Below are positions 55,893-63,834 of a stretch of 64,000 nucleotides of DNA, in pieces. The position numbers and the translations under genes are program-made. The notes below the pieces were generated by a model. The model saw only the letters and a list, made by a program, of their open reading frames with translations. It was not told the DNA's origin and ran no database searches. Within the stretch, counting starts at the first letter, position 1; each line of letters begins with the position of its first letter. This DNA is from Streptomyces coeruleorubidus (GTDB lineage: Bacteria; Actinomycetota; Actinomycetes; Streptomycetales; Streptomycetaceae): positions 7,911,001 through 7,975,000 of the forward strand of contig NZ_CP023694.1 of assembly GCF_008705135.1 (NCBI RefSeq), given 5' to 3'.

Positions 55893-56552
55893 ATGGCATA
55901 TCAGGCAGGAGGGCAGCGGCCGGCACCGCGGCCCGTCCCCGGGACTTCCGATGTCCAGGCCTACCTGGGGGACTACGCCGGGCTCCTGGAGGCCGTCTCC
56001 TTCCCTTCGCTCGTCGTCGACCGTTCCTGGGACGTCCTGCTGACCAACAGCGCCTTCCGGTCACTTTTCGGTGGCGTCGGTCCGCACCCGACGGCCATGC
56101 CGGGCGACAACTTCCTCAGGTTCGTGCTGTTCCACCCCGACGCTCCCACGGTGCTCGGCGAGCACGAGGCGAGCTGGTGCCTGCCGATGCTCGCGGACTT
56201 CGCGCGGACCGTGGAGAGCCACGGCCCCGACCACGGCCTCCAGGCCATCCGCCGCGACATCGCCCAGGACCCCATCATGGAGGCCGCCTACCGGCACGGC
56301 CTGCCGCACTGGATCCGCTCGGTCGGCGAGAGCGCCGTCGAGCAGGACGGCGCCGTACGGCCGCTGCTGCACCCGGATCCGCGCTGGGGCGCCACCGACT
56401 GCCGGATCGTCGTCGAGACGTCCAGAACGCTCGAAGAACTGGGCTGCACCCGGCTCACCTTCGCGCTGCGCGACGCCCGCCGTACCCCGTCCCGGGACCG
56501 CCGGACACGCCGTACCGCCTCCCATCTGAGGGTCGTCCCCGCGGCCGACTGA
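55893..56552 (+). CDS. MmyB-like ligand-binding domain protein lacking an HTH
   Basis: A 219-residue protein matching the PAS-like sensor half of MmyB-type XRE regulators: VQAYLGDYAGLLEAVSFPSLVVDRSWDVLLTNSAFRSLFGG, then GDNFLRFVLFHPDA, and the LTFALRDARR close. The helix-turn-helix that normally precedes this domain is missing; only about 20 residues come first. It may act with the divergently encoded XRE protein or be a free sensor. The C-terminus is strongly basic (RTPSRDRRTRRT), possibly for nucleic-acid contact. Confidence 0.8.
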   Translation: MAYQAGGQRPAPRPVPGTSDVQAYLGDYAGLLEAVSFPSLVVDRSWDVLLTNSAFRSLFGGVGPHPTAMPGDNFLRFVLFHPDAPTVLGEHEASWCLPMLADFARTVESHGPDHGLQAIRRDIAQDPIMEAAYRHGLPHWIRSVGESAVEQDGAVRPLLHPDPRWGATDCRIVVETSRTLEELGCTRLTFALRDARRTPSRDRRTRRTASHLRVVPAAD

Positions 56553-56639
56553 GTCCCGCCGGGTTCCCCGTCACCACAGCACCACATCACCGGTGTCCGC
56601 CCCATTCCCAGGCAGTGTGGTGTGTGACATAGTACTGAC

Positions 56640-57794
56640 GTGATCGAGTCGCTGACCTGCGATGTCGTGGTGGTCGGGGCCGGAGTCGTGGGCGCCGCCT
56701 GCGCCCTGTACGCGGCCCGCGCGGGCCTGGACACCGTCGTGGTGGACCGGGGCCCGGTGGCCGGCGGCACGACCGGCGCGGGGGAGGGCAACCTCCTCGT
56801 CTCCGACAAGGAACCCGGCCCCGAGCTCGACCTGGCGCTGCTGTCCGCCCGGCTGTGGGCCGAACTGGCCCGGGAGGGGCTGGGGAAGGCGGTCGAGTAC
56901 GAGGCCAAGGGCGGGCTCGTCGTCGCCGGCACCGGCGAGGCGCTGGCCGGGCTGGAGAGACTCGCCGCCGGGCAGCGCGCGGCCGGGGTCGAGGCGGTCC
57001 CGGTGCCGCCCGACCGGCTCCCCGACCTGGAGCCGTGTCTGGCCCCCGGCCTCGCGGGCGGCGTGCACTACCCGCAGGACGCCCAGGTGATGCCGGCCCT
57101 GGCGGCGGCCCACCTGCTGCGCGCCTCGAACGCCCGGCTGCTCACCGGCCGGGAGATGACCGGGGTGCTGCGCGGCCCCGACGGTGCGGTGCGGGGGCTG
57201 CGTACCGACCGGGGCGACATCCACGCCCCGGCCGTCGTCAACGCGGCCGGCACCTGGGGCGGCGAGGTGGCGGCCCGCGCCGGGGTGTCCCTGCCGGTGC
57301 TGCCCCGGCGCGGTTTCGTCCTGGTCACCGAGCCGCTGCCGCCCCGTATCCGGCACAAGGTGTACGCCGCCGACTACGTGGCCGACGTCGCCAGCGACTC
57401 GGCGGCCCTCCAGACCTCCCCGGTCGTCGAGGGCACCCCCGCCGGGCCGGTCCTCATCGGCGCCAGCCGCGAACGGGCCGGCTTCGACCGGTCGTTGTCG
57501 CTCCCGGCACTGCGGGCGCTGGCGGCGGGCGCGACGCGGCTCTTCCCGTTCCTCGCCGGAGTCCGGGCCGTGCGGACGTACGTGGGTTTCCGGCCGTATC
57601 TGCCCGACCATCTGCCCGCGATCGGCCCCGACCCTCGGGCGCCCGGACTGCTGCACGCCTGCGGGCACGAGGGCGCGGGCATCGGTCTCGCCACCGGCAC
57701 CGGGCGGCTGATCGCCCAGGCGCTGACCGGGCGGACGCCCGATCTGGATCTCGTCCCGTTCCGGCCCGACCGCTTTCCCGAGGAGGCAGAGTGA
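56640..57794 (+). CDS. FAD-dependent amino-acid dehydrogenase, D-hydroxyproline dehydrogenase beta-like subunit
   Basis: A 384-residue DadA/glycine-oxidase-like flavoprotein. The FAD loop is VVVGAGVVGAACALYAARAG (9-28), and the late GYRPYLPDHLPAIG-like segment and GHEGAGIGLATGTG close the FAD site. With the following [2Fe-2S] and pyridine-nucleotide-type flavoprotein subunits it forms the HcnABC/OoxAB-like complex known from hydroxyproline catabolism, oxidising cis-4-hydroxy-D-proline. GTG 56640 has no ribosome site; CATAGT lies about 10 bp upstream, so the mRNA may be leaderless. Confidence 0.85.
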   Translation: MIESLTCDVVVVGAGVVGAACALYAARAGLDTVVVDRGPVAGGTTGAGEGNLLVSDKEPGPELDLALLSARLWAELAREGLGKAVEYEAKGGLVVAGTGEALAGLERLAAGQRAAGVEAVPVPPDRLPDLEPCLAPGLAGGVHYPQDAQVMPALAAAHLLRASNARLLTGREMTGVLRGPDGAVRGLRTDRGDIHAPAVVNAAGTWGGEVAARAGVSLPVLPRRGFVLVTEPLPPRIRHKVYAADYVADVASDSAALQTSPVVEGTPAGPVLIGASRERAGFDRSLSLPALRALAAGATRLFPFLAGVRAVRTYVGFRPYLPDHLPAIGPDPRAPGLLHACGHEGAGIGLATGTGRLIAQALTGRTPDLDLVPFRPDRFPEEAE

Positions 57795-58225
57795 ACCCAC
57801 TGGAGCTGGCGGAGGCCAGGCCCGGCCCCGCCTTCACGGTCATGTTCGACGGGCGGCCGGTCCGGGCGCTGCCGGGTCAGACAGTCGCCGCCGTGCTGTG
57901 GGCGTCGGGCGTCACCTCCTGGCGCACCACCCGGGGCGAGGGCCGTCCGCGCGGGGTGTTCTGCGGGATCGGCGTCTGCTTCGACTGCCTGGTGACCATC
58001 AACGACCGCCCCAACCAACGCGCTTGTCTGGTGCCGGTGCGGCCGGGTGACGTGATCGGCACGCAGCAGGGGACGGGCCATGCGGGGGCGGACGACGGGG
58101 AAGCGGACGACGGGGAAGCGGACGACGAAGGGGCGGACGACGGGGAAGCGGACGACGAGGGAGCGGACGACGGGGAAGCGGACGACGAGGGAGCGGACGA
58201 CGGGGGAGACGGTCATGCGGGCTGA
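57791..58225 (+). CDS. [2Fe-2S] subunit of D-hydroxyproline dehydrogenase with acidic repeat tail
   Basis: A 144-residue protein. Residues 15-95 form a plant-type ferredoxin-like domain with C58, C63, C66 and C79 (VFCGIGVCFDC...RAC). The remaining 48 residues are an Asp/Glu/Gly-rich tail (ADDGE and ADDEG units) encoded by a 15-nt tandem repeat. GTG 57791 overlaps the upstream stop (GTGA) and follows GAGGAGG. The core would pass electrons between the two flavin subunits. The tail is unlike homologues I know, which end soon after the last cysteine. Confidence 0.85.
   Translation: MNPLELAEARPGPAFTVMFDGRPVRALPGQTVAAVLWASGVTSWRTTRGEGRPRGVFCGIGVCFDCLVTINDRPNQRACLVPVRPGDVIGTQQGTGHAGADDGEADDGEADDEGADDGEADDEGADDGEADDEGADDGGDGHAG
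58088..58207 (+). repeat. Eight-copy 15-nt tandem repeat
   Basis: GCGGACGAC recurs at 58088, 58103, 58118, 58133, 58148, 58163, 58178 and 58193, exactly 15 nt apart; units end GGGGAA, GAAGGG or GAGGGA. It is in frame with the [2Fe-2S] protein and ends 7 bp before the next start codon. Confidence 0.92.
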
Positions 58226-59579
58226 ACTCGTCGTGATCGGCGCCGGACCGGCCGGCCTTGCCGCGTCACTCGCGGCGGCCGCGCGCGGCACCCGGGTCGT
58301 GCTCGTCGACGCGGCGACGGAGACCGGCGGGCAGTTCTACCGGCAGCCCGCCGCCGCTCTCGGGGCCGGGCGGCCCGAGGCGCTGCACCACCGGTGGCGG
58401 ACCTGGGAGCGGCTGCGGGACGGCCTCGCCGCCAGGTCCGTACGCGTGCTGACCGATCACCATGTGTGGTGTGTGGAGCGGACGCCCGGCGGCTTCACCG
58501 TACACGCGCTGCTCGGCCCGGAGCAGGAGGAGCCGGCCGAGGTGCACGCCCGTGCCGTACTCCTGGCCACCGGCGGATACGAACACGTGCTGCCCTTCCC
58601 CGGCTGGACCCTCCCGGGTGTCGTCACCGCCGGAGGCGCCCAGGCCATGCTCAAGGGGGCGCTCGTGGCGCCGGGGCGCAGAGCCGTCGTGGCCGGGACC
58701 GGGCCGCTGCTGCTGCCCGTGGCGGCCGGGCTCGCGGCGGCCGGCGTCGAGGTCGCCGCGCTCGTCGAGTCCACCGGCCCCGGGCGCCTGGCCCGCCACG
58801 GCCGGGCCCTGGCCGGCAAGCTCCCCGAGGGCGCCGGATACGCCGCCCGGCTGTTGCGCCACCGCGTGCCCGTCCTGGCCCGCCACACCGTCGTCCGCGC
58901 CCACGGCGACGACCGGCTGACCGGCGTCACGGTCGCCGCTCTCGACACCGCCGGACGCGTCCGCCCCGGCACCGAACGGCACTTGCCCTGCGACACCCTG
59001 GCCGTCGGCCACGGCATGCTCCCGCACACCGACCTGGCGGAGGGCCTCGGCTGCGGCCTGGACGGGCTCGCGGTGGCCGTCGACGCCGAGCAGCGCACGG
59101 ACGTACCCGGCGTGTGGGCGGCCGGGGAGTCCACCGGTATCGGCGGCGCGGCCCTCGCCCTCGCGGAGGGGCACATCGCCGGGTGCTCCGCCGCCGCCCA
59201 CCTGCGCGGCACCGCCCCCGGCCCGGCCCCCGCCGCTCTCAAGGCCCGTACGAAACTCAGGCGTTCCGCGGCCGCCCTCGACGCCGCGTACGCGCCGCCC
59301 GCGCACTGGACCGAGCAGGTCACCGACGACACCGTCGTCTGCCGCTGCGAGGAGGTCACCGCCGGTGCCGTGCGCGACGCCCTGGACCTCGGAGCGGGAG
59401 ACGAGCGCACCGTGAAGCTGCTGACCCGGGCCGGAATGGGCTGGTGCCAGGGCCGGATGTGCCAGGCCGCCGTCGCGGGTCTCGCCGGCTGTCCGCCCAC
59501 CCCGTCCAGAAGGCCCTTCGCCCGTCCCGTACCGCTCGGCGTCCTCGCACGGCAACACACCCAGGAGGAACTGTCATGA
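58215..59579 (+). CDS. Pyridine-nucleotide-type flavoprotein, D-hydroxyproline dehydrogenase alpha-like subunit
   Basis: A 454-residue flavoprotein. Two nucleotide folds are visible: VIGAGPAGLAASLAAAARG (8-26) and VVAGTGPLLLPVAAGLAAAG (about 158). The C-terminus has a BFD-like [2Fe-2S] motif, CRCEEVT followed by GMGWCQGRMC, as in HcnB and OoxA. ATG 58215 overlaps the [2Fe-2S] subunit gene by 11 nt; an earlier in-frame GTG would only read the repeat as RTTGK units and is rejected. It is the third subunit of the dehydrogenase. Confidence 0.87.
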   Translation: MRAELVVIGAGPAGLAASLAAAARGTRVVLVDAATETGGQFYRQPAAALGAGRPEALHHRWRTWERLRDGLAARSVRVLTDHHVWCVERTPGGFTVHALLGPEQEEPAEVHARAVLLATGGYEHVLPFPGWTLPGVVTAGGAQAMLKGALVAPGRRAVVAGTGPLLLPVAAGLAAAGVEVAALVESTGPGRLARHGRALAGKLPEGAGYAARLLRHRVPVLARHTVVRAHGDDRLTGVTVAALDTAGRVRPGTERHLPCDTLAVGHGMLPHTDLAEGLGCGLDGLAVAVDAEQRTDVPGVWAAGESTGIGGAALALAEGHIAGCSAAAHLRGTAPGPAPAALKARTKLRRSAAALDAAYAPPAHWTEQVTDDTVVCRCEEVTAGAVRDALDLGAGDERTVKLLTRAGMGWCQGRMCQAAVAGLAGCPPTPSRRPFARPVPLGVLARQHTQEELS

Positions 59580-60466
59580 CCGACCACCGCCCCTGGCACG
59601 GCGTCCTCGTGGCCACCGCGCTCCCGCTGAACGACGACCTCTCCGTGAACTACGACAAGTACGCCGAGCACTGCGCCTGGCTGGTCGAGAACGGCTGCGA
59701 CGGCGTCGTGCCGAACGGCTCCCTCGGCGAGTACCAGGTGCTCACCCCCGAGGAACGCGCCCGGGTCGTCGAGACGGCCGTCGCCGCCATCGGCGGGCAG
59801 CGCGTCATGCCCGGCGTCGCCGCGTACGGGTCCGCCGAGTCCCGGCGCTGGGCCGAGCAGGCGGGCGAGGCGGGCTGCCGGGCGGTCATGCTGCTGCCGC
59901 CGAACGCCTACCGCGCCGACGAGCGCTCCGTCCTCGCCCACTACGCCGAGGTCGCGAAGACGGGCCTGCCGGTCGTGGCGTACAACAACCCGATCGACAC
60001 CAAGGTCGACCTCGTGCCCGAGCTGCTCGCCCGGCTGCACGGCGAGGGGTACATCCGGGCGGTGAAGGAGTTCTCCGGAGACGTCCGCCGGGCCTACCGC
60101 ATCGCCGAGCTCGCCCCCGAACTCGACCTGCTGATCGGCGCGGACGACGTCCTTCTGGAGCTGGCCGTCGCGGGCGCCAAGGGCTGGGTGGCGGGCTACC
60201 CGAACGCGCTGCCGCAGGCCTCGGTCGAGCTGTACCACGCGGCCGTCGACGGCGACCTCGACACCGCGCGGTCCCTGTACCGGCAGCTGCATCCGCTGCT
60301 GCGGTGGGACTCGCGCGTGGAGTTCGTCCAGGCCATCAAACTGTCCATGGACCTCGTCGGCCGCCACGGCGGACCCTGCCGCCCGCCGCGCATGCCGCTG
60401 CTGCCCGAGCAGGAGGCCACTGTCCGAGCCGCCACCGAGAAGGCCGTAGCGGCCGGATTGGCGTAG
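59576..60466 (+). CDS. DHDPS-family lyase, probable pyrroline-4-hydroxy-2-carboxylate deaminase
   Basis: A 296-residue class I aldolase-fold enzyme of the DapA/NAL family. The Schiff-base lysine is K164 in IRAVKEFSGD and the partner tyrosine Y136 in VVAYNNP; the usual GTTGE loop is replaced by NGSLGEY (47-53). AGGAGG precedes ATG 59576, which overlaps the previous stop. In bacterial hydroxyproline pathways a DapA-like enzyme deaminates the dehydrogenase product to 2-oxoglutarate semialdehyde; the neighbours support that role here. Confidence 0.85.
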   Translation: MTDHRPWHGVLVATALPLNDDLSVNYDKYAEHCAWLVENGCDGVVPNGSLGEYQVLTPEERARVVETAVAAIGGQRVMPGVAAYGSAESRRWAEQAGEAGCRAVMLLPPNAYRADERSVLAHYAEVAKTGLPVVAYNNPIDTKVDLVPELLARLHGEGYIRAVKEFSGDVRRAYRIAELAPELDLLIGADDVLLELAVAGAKGWVAGYPNALPQASVELYHAAVDGDLDTARSLYRQLHPLLRWDSRVEFVQAIKLSMDLVGRHGGPCRPPRMPLLPEQEATVRAATEKAVAAGLA

Positions 60467-60471
60467 GAATC

Positions 60472-61473
60472 ATGCGCAGCAGACTCGTCCTGCACGCCGT
60501 CGACTCGCACACCGAGGGCATGCCGACCCGCGTCATCACCGGCGGCATCGGCACCATCCCCGGCGCCACCATGAACGAGCGGCGGCTGCACTTCCGCGAA
60601 CACCGCGACGACATCAAGCAGTTGCTGATGAACGAACCGCGCGGTCACGCCGCCATGAGCGGCGCGATCCTCCAGCCGCCGACCCGGCCCGACTGCGACT
60701 GGGGCGTCGTCTACATCGAGGTCTCCGGCTATCTGCCGATGTGCGGGCACGGCACGATCGGCGTGGCGGCCGTGCTCGTCGAGACCGGCATGGTCGAGGT
60801 CGTCGAGCCGGTCACCACCATCCGGCTCGACACCCCGGCGGGACCGGTCGTCGCCGAGGTGGCCGTGGCGGACGGGGCCGCCAAGTCGGTCACCCTGCGG
60901 AACGTGCCCTCCTTCGCCGTCGGCCTCGACCGCAAGGCCACCCTCGCCGACGGCCGGACCGTGACGTACGACCTCGCCTTCGGCGGCAACTTCTACGCCA
61001 TCCTGCCGCTGGAGCGGTTCGGCCTGCCCTTCGACCGGTCCCGCAAGGACGACATCCTCCGGGCCGGGCTGTCCCTCATGGCCGCCGTCAACGCCGAGGA
61101 CCCGCCCGTCCACCCCGAGGACCCGTCCATCCACGGCCTCCACCACGTCTACCTGGCCGCCCCCGGCTCGACCGCCCGCCACTCGCGGCACGCCATGGCC
61201 ATCCACCCCGGCTGGTTCGACCGCTCGCCGTGCGGCACGGGCACCAGCGCGCGCATGGCACAGTTGCACGCGCGCGGCGAACTCCCGCTGCACACCGAGT
61301 TCGTGAACGAGTCCTTCATCGGCACCCGGTTCACCGGCAGACTGCTCGGCACCACCGAGGTGGCCGGCCGCCCGGCCGTGCTGCCCAGCTTCACCGGACG
61401 CGCCTGGATCACCGGCACCGCCCAGTACCTGCTGGACCCCGAGGACCCGTTCCCGGCCGGGTTCGTCCTGTAA
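60472..61473 (+). CDS. Proline racemase family, 4-hydroxyproline 2-epimerase
   Basis: A 333-residue enzyme. Both catalytic cysteines are present: C91 in MCGHGTIG and C254 in RSPCGTGTSARMA. Retention of the two cysteines indicates an epimerase/racemase rather than the trans-3-hydroxyproline dehydratase, which has Thr or Ser at the second position. With the dehydrogenase and deaminase next to it, the likely reaction is trans-4-hydroxy-L-proline to cis-4-hydroxy-D-proline. ATG 60472 follows TAGGAA, 5 bp after the preceding stop. Confidence 0.9.
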   Translation: MRSRLVLHAVDSHTEGMPTRVITGGIGTIPGATMNERRLHFREHRDDIKQLLMNEPRGHAAMSGAILQPPTRPDCDWGVVYIEVSGYLPMCGHGTIGVAAVLVETGMVEVVEPVTTIRLDTPAGPVVAEVAVADGAAKSVTLRNVPSFAVGLDRKATLADGRTVTYDLAFGGNFYAILPLERFGLPFDRSRKDDILRAGLSLMAAVNAEDPPVHPEDPSIHGLHHVYLAAPGSTARHSRHAMAIHPGWFDRSPCGTGTSARMAQLHARGELPLHTEFVNESFIGTRFTGRLLGTTEVAGRPAVLPSFTGRAWITGTAQYLLDPEDPFPAGFVL

Positions 61474-61511
61474 GCCGCACGCGTCCGACCACGAGAGGAA
61501 CCCCGACCGTC

Positions 61512-62258
61512 ATGGCCCCGCAGCACACCCCCGCCCTGCCCGTGCTGGGCAGCAGGAAACCCAGCCACCGGGAGCGGGTCGCGGACGCGCTGCGGGCCGC
61601 CCTGATCGCGGGCGAGCTGCTCCCCGGAGAGGTCTACTCGGCCCCCGGCCTCGCCGCCCGCTTCGGCGTCTCCGCCACCCCGGTGCGCGAGGCCATGCTC
61701 GACCTCGCCAAGGAAGGCCTCGTCGACACCGTGCCCAACAAGGGCTTCCGCGTCACCGCCGTCTCCGAGAAACAGCTCGACGAGTACACCCACATCCGCG
61801 CGCTGATCGAGATCCCCACCACGGCGGGCCTCGCTGCCACGGCCGACCCGGTCGCGCTGGAGGAACTCCGGCCGGTCGCACAGGAGATAGTCACCTCCGC
61901 CGCGGCCGGCGACCTCATCGCCTACGTCGAGGCCGACCTGCGCTTCCACCTCGGCCTGCTGGCCCTCGCCGGCAACGACCACCTCGTCGACGTCGTACGG
62001 GACCTCAGACGGCGCTCGCGCCTGTACGGCCTGACCGCGCTCGCCGAGCAGGGGCGGCTGGAAGCGTCGGCGGAGGAACACCTGGAAATCCTCGACGCGC
62101 TGCTCACCCAGGACGAGGAGGCCGTCCGGGCGGTGATGACCCGTCACCTGAGCCACGTCAGGGGCCTGTGGGCGAGTGCCGCCAAGGGGCGCGGGGAACT
62201 GCGCGACCAGCCCCCACGGCCTGCAGCCTCCAGAGGGCATGTAGGACCGAGCTCTTAG
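61512..62258 (+). CDS. GntR-family regulator (FadR/FCD subfamily)
   Basis: A 248-residue regulator. The GntR winged helix covers about residues 18-80 (YSAPGLAARFGVSATPVREAMLDLAKEGLVDTVPNKGFRV) and the FCD metal/ligand domain about 90-220. It closes the hydroxyproline operon and most likely controls it. The last 28 residues (from about KGRGELRDQP) come from a dispersed 29-nt repeat that the gene runs into, so the native C-terminus may once have been shorter. Its stop overlaps the convergent ABC gene's stop by 3 nt. Confidence 0.88.
   Translation: MAPQHTPALPVLGSRKPSHRERVADALRAALIAGELLPGEVYSAPGLAARFGVSATPVREAMLDLAKEGLVDTVPNKGFRVTAVSEKQLDEYTHIRALIEIPTTAGLAATADPVALEELRPVAQEIVTSAAAGDLIAYVEADLRFHLGLLALAGNDHLVDVVRDLRRRSRLYGLTALAEQGRLEASAEEHLEILDALLTQDEEAVRAVMTRHLSHVRGLWASAAKGRGELRDQPPRPAASRGHVGPSS
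62184..62212 (+). repeat. 29-nt dispersed repeat, copy B, inside the GntR gene
   Basis: Identical over 29 nt to the complement of 38483-38511. Here it lies within the 3' end of the GntR gene and encodes KGRGELRDQP. Internal GGGGC/GCCCC and CGCG/CGCG arms could fold as a hairpin. Confidence 0.8.
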
Positions 62259-63034
62259 GAGGCGACGACCCCCTTCTTCGCGGCCTGGATCTGCTCGTAC
62301 ACATGCGTACGCAGCTCGGCGAAGCGCGGATCCACCCTCGTGTGCAACTGATCCCGCTCCACCGGCAGATCGACCTTCAGCTGCTCCCGGACGACGGTGG
62401 GGGACGCGGACAGCACGATCACCCGCTCCCCGAGGTAGACGGCCTCGTCGATGTCGTGGGTGACGAACAGGATCGTGATGCCGCGCTCCCGCCACAGCCC
62501 CCGGACCAGGTCCTCCAGATCGGCCCGGGTCTGCGCGTCCACCGCCGCGAACGGCTCGTCCATCAGCAGCACGCGGGGCTCGTACGCCAGCGCCCGGGCG
62601 ATGGCGACCCGCTGCTGCATACCGCCGGACAGCTGCCAGGGATACGCCCCCACGGCGTCCGCCAGCCCCACCGACTCCAGCGCGTCGCGGACCAGTTCCC
62701 GGCGCCGTGCCTTGCCCAAGTCCTTTTGCCTCAGCGGAAGTTCGACGTTCTCGCCGACCCGCATCCAGGGGAAGAGGCTGCGCCCGTACTCCTGGAAGAC
62801 GAACGCCATCCCGGGCGGGGGACCGCTCACCTTGCGCCCCTCCAGGAGCACTTCACCGCCGGTCGGCGTGAGCAGCCCTCCCACGCACTTCAGCAGCGTC
62901 GTCTTGCCGCAGCCCGACGGCCCGACGAGACAGACGAGTTCTCCGGCGCCGACGGTGAAGGTGAGGTCGCGGACCGCCTCCACACGCCGCCCCGACCCCT
63001 CGTAGACCTTCTTCAGACCCCGTACGTCGAGCAT
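62255..63034 (-). CDS. ABC transporter ATP-binding protein, NitT/TauT type
   Basis: A 259-residue ATPase with Walker A GPSGCGKTT (39-47), signature LSGGMQQRVAIARAL, Walker B VLLMDEPFAAVD and the switch histidine in VTHDIDEA. The FQEYGRSLFPW Q-loop is typical of the nitrate/sulfonate/taurine importer class. ATG 63034 follows AAAGGGCGG. It is third in an operon with two permeases. It converges on the hydroxyproline operon, so hydroxyproline uptake is only one possible role. Confidence 0.93.
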   Translation of the reverse strand: MLDVRGLKKVYEGSGRRVEAVRDLTFTVGAGELVCLVGPSGCGKTTLLKCVGGLLTPTGGEVLLEGRKVSGPPPGMAFVFQEYGRSLFPWMRVGENVELPLRQKDLGKARRRELVRDALESVGLADAVGAYPWQLSGGMQQRVAIARALAYEPRVLLMDEPFAAVDAQTRADLEDLVRGLWRERGITILFVTHDIDEAVYLGERVIVLSASPTVVREQLKVDLPVERDQLHTRVDPRFAELRTHVYEQIQAAKKGVVAS

Positions 63035-63054
63035 GGACCGCCCTTTCGAGAGGC

Positions 63055-63834
63055 TCACGGCGACCGCCGGGCCGAGGCGCGCAGACCGTGGTACCAGCCG
63101 AGCACCCGCCGCTCGACCCACTGGAAGACGACCGACAGCAGGAAGCCGAGCAGACCGAGCACGAGGATGCCGGTCCACATGTCCGGGATGGCGAAGCCGC
63201 GCTGGAACTGGACGATGGTGAAGCCGAGCCCGTTGCTCGCGGCGAACATCTCGCTGATCACCATGAGGATGATGCCGATGGACAGGGCCTGGCGCAGACC
63301 CGCGAAGATCTGCGGGCTGGCCGACCGCAGCACCAGCTTCCTGAGCCGCGCCACGCCCGTGATGCCGTACGAGCGCGCCGTCTCGGCCATCACCGGGTCC
63401 ACCGCCCGCACGCCCTCGACCGTGTTGAGCAGGACGGGCCACACGCAGCCGGCCGCGATCACCGTGACCTTCATCGTGTCGCCGATCCCCGCGAACAGCA
63501 TGATGACCGGCACCAGCACCGGCGGCGGCACCGCCCGCAGGAACTCCAGGACCGGCTCGCACACCGCCCGCACCCGCCGGTACGACCCGATGACCGTACC
63601 GAGCGCCACCCCCACGACCGCCGCCAGCGCGTAACCGCCCGCCAGCCGCAGCACGCTGGGCAGTACGTCACCCCGCAGGCGCTCCGCCGTCCACACGTCC
63701 GGGAAGGCCTCCAGGATCGTCCGCAAGGGCGGCCAGTACACGTCCGTACTGCCGGCGGACGCCACCCACCAGACCGTGACCAGGAGGGCCGGCAGGGCGA
63801 CGGCGAACACCAGCCGCAGCAGCGGACGCCTCAC
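63055..63834 (-). CDS. ABC transporter permease, NitT/TauT type
   Basis: A 259-residue permease with about six membrane segments. The EAA-type loop is MAETARSYGITGVARLRKLVLRSASPQIFAGLRQAL. The GTG overlaps the stop of the next upstream permease as GTGA. The C-terminus QWVERRVLGWYHGLR is the standard ending of this subfamily, here mirrored by the upstream partner (VERRALAWH). It works with the ATPase downstream. Confidence 0.92.
   Translation of the reverse strand: MRRPLLRLVFAVALPALLVTVWWVASAGSTDVYWPPLRTILEAFPDVWTAERLRGDVLPSVLRLAGGYALAAVVGVALGTVIGSYRRVRAVCEPVLEFLRAVPPPVLVPVIMLFAGIGDTMKVTVIAAGCVWPVLLNTVEGVRAVDPVMAETARSYGITGVARLRKLVLRSASPQIFAGLRQALSIGIILMVISEMFAASNGLGFTIVQFQRGFAIPDMWTGILVLGLLGFLLSVVFQWVERRVLGWYHGLRASARRSP

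Noticed and set aside
58080..58214. N-terminal RTTGK/RTTRE extension of the alpha-like flavoprotein
   Set aside because: It is the 15-nt repeat read in a second frame; the flavoprotein starts at ATG 58215, just before its FAD motif.
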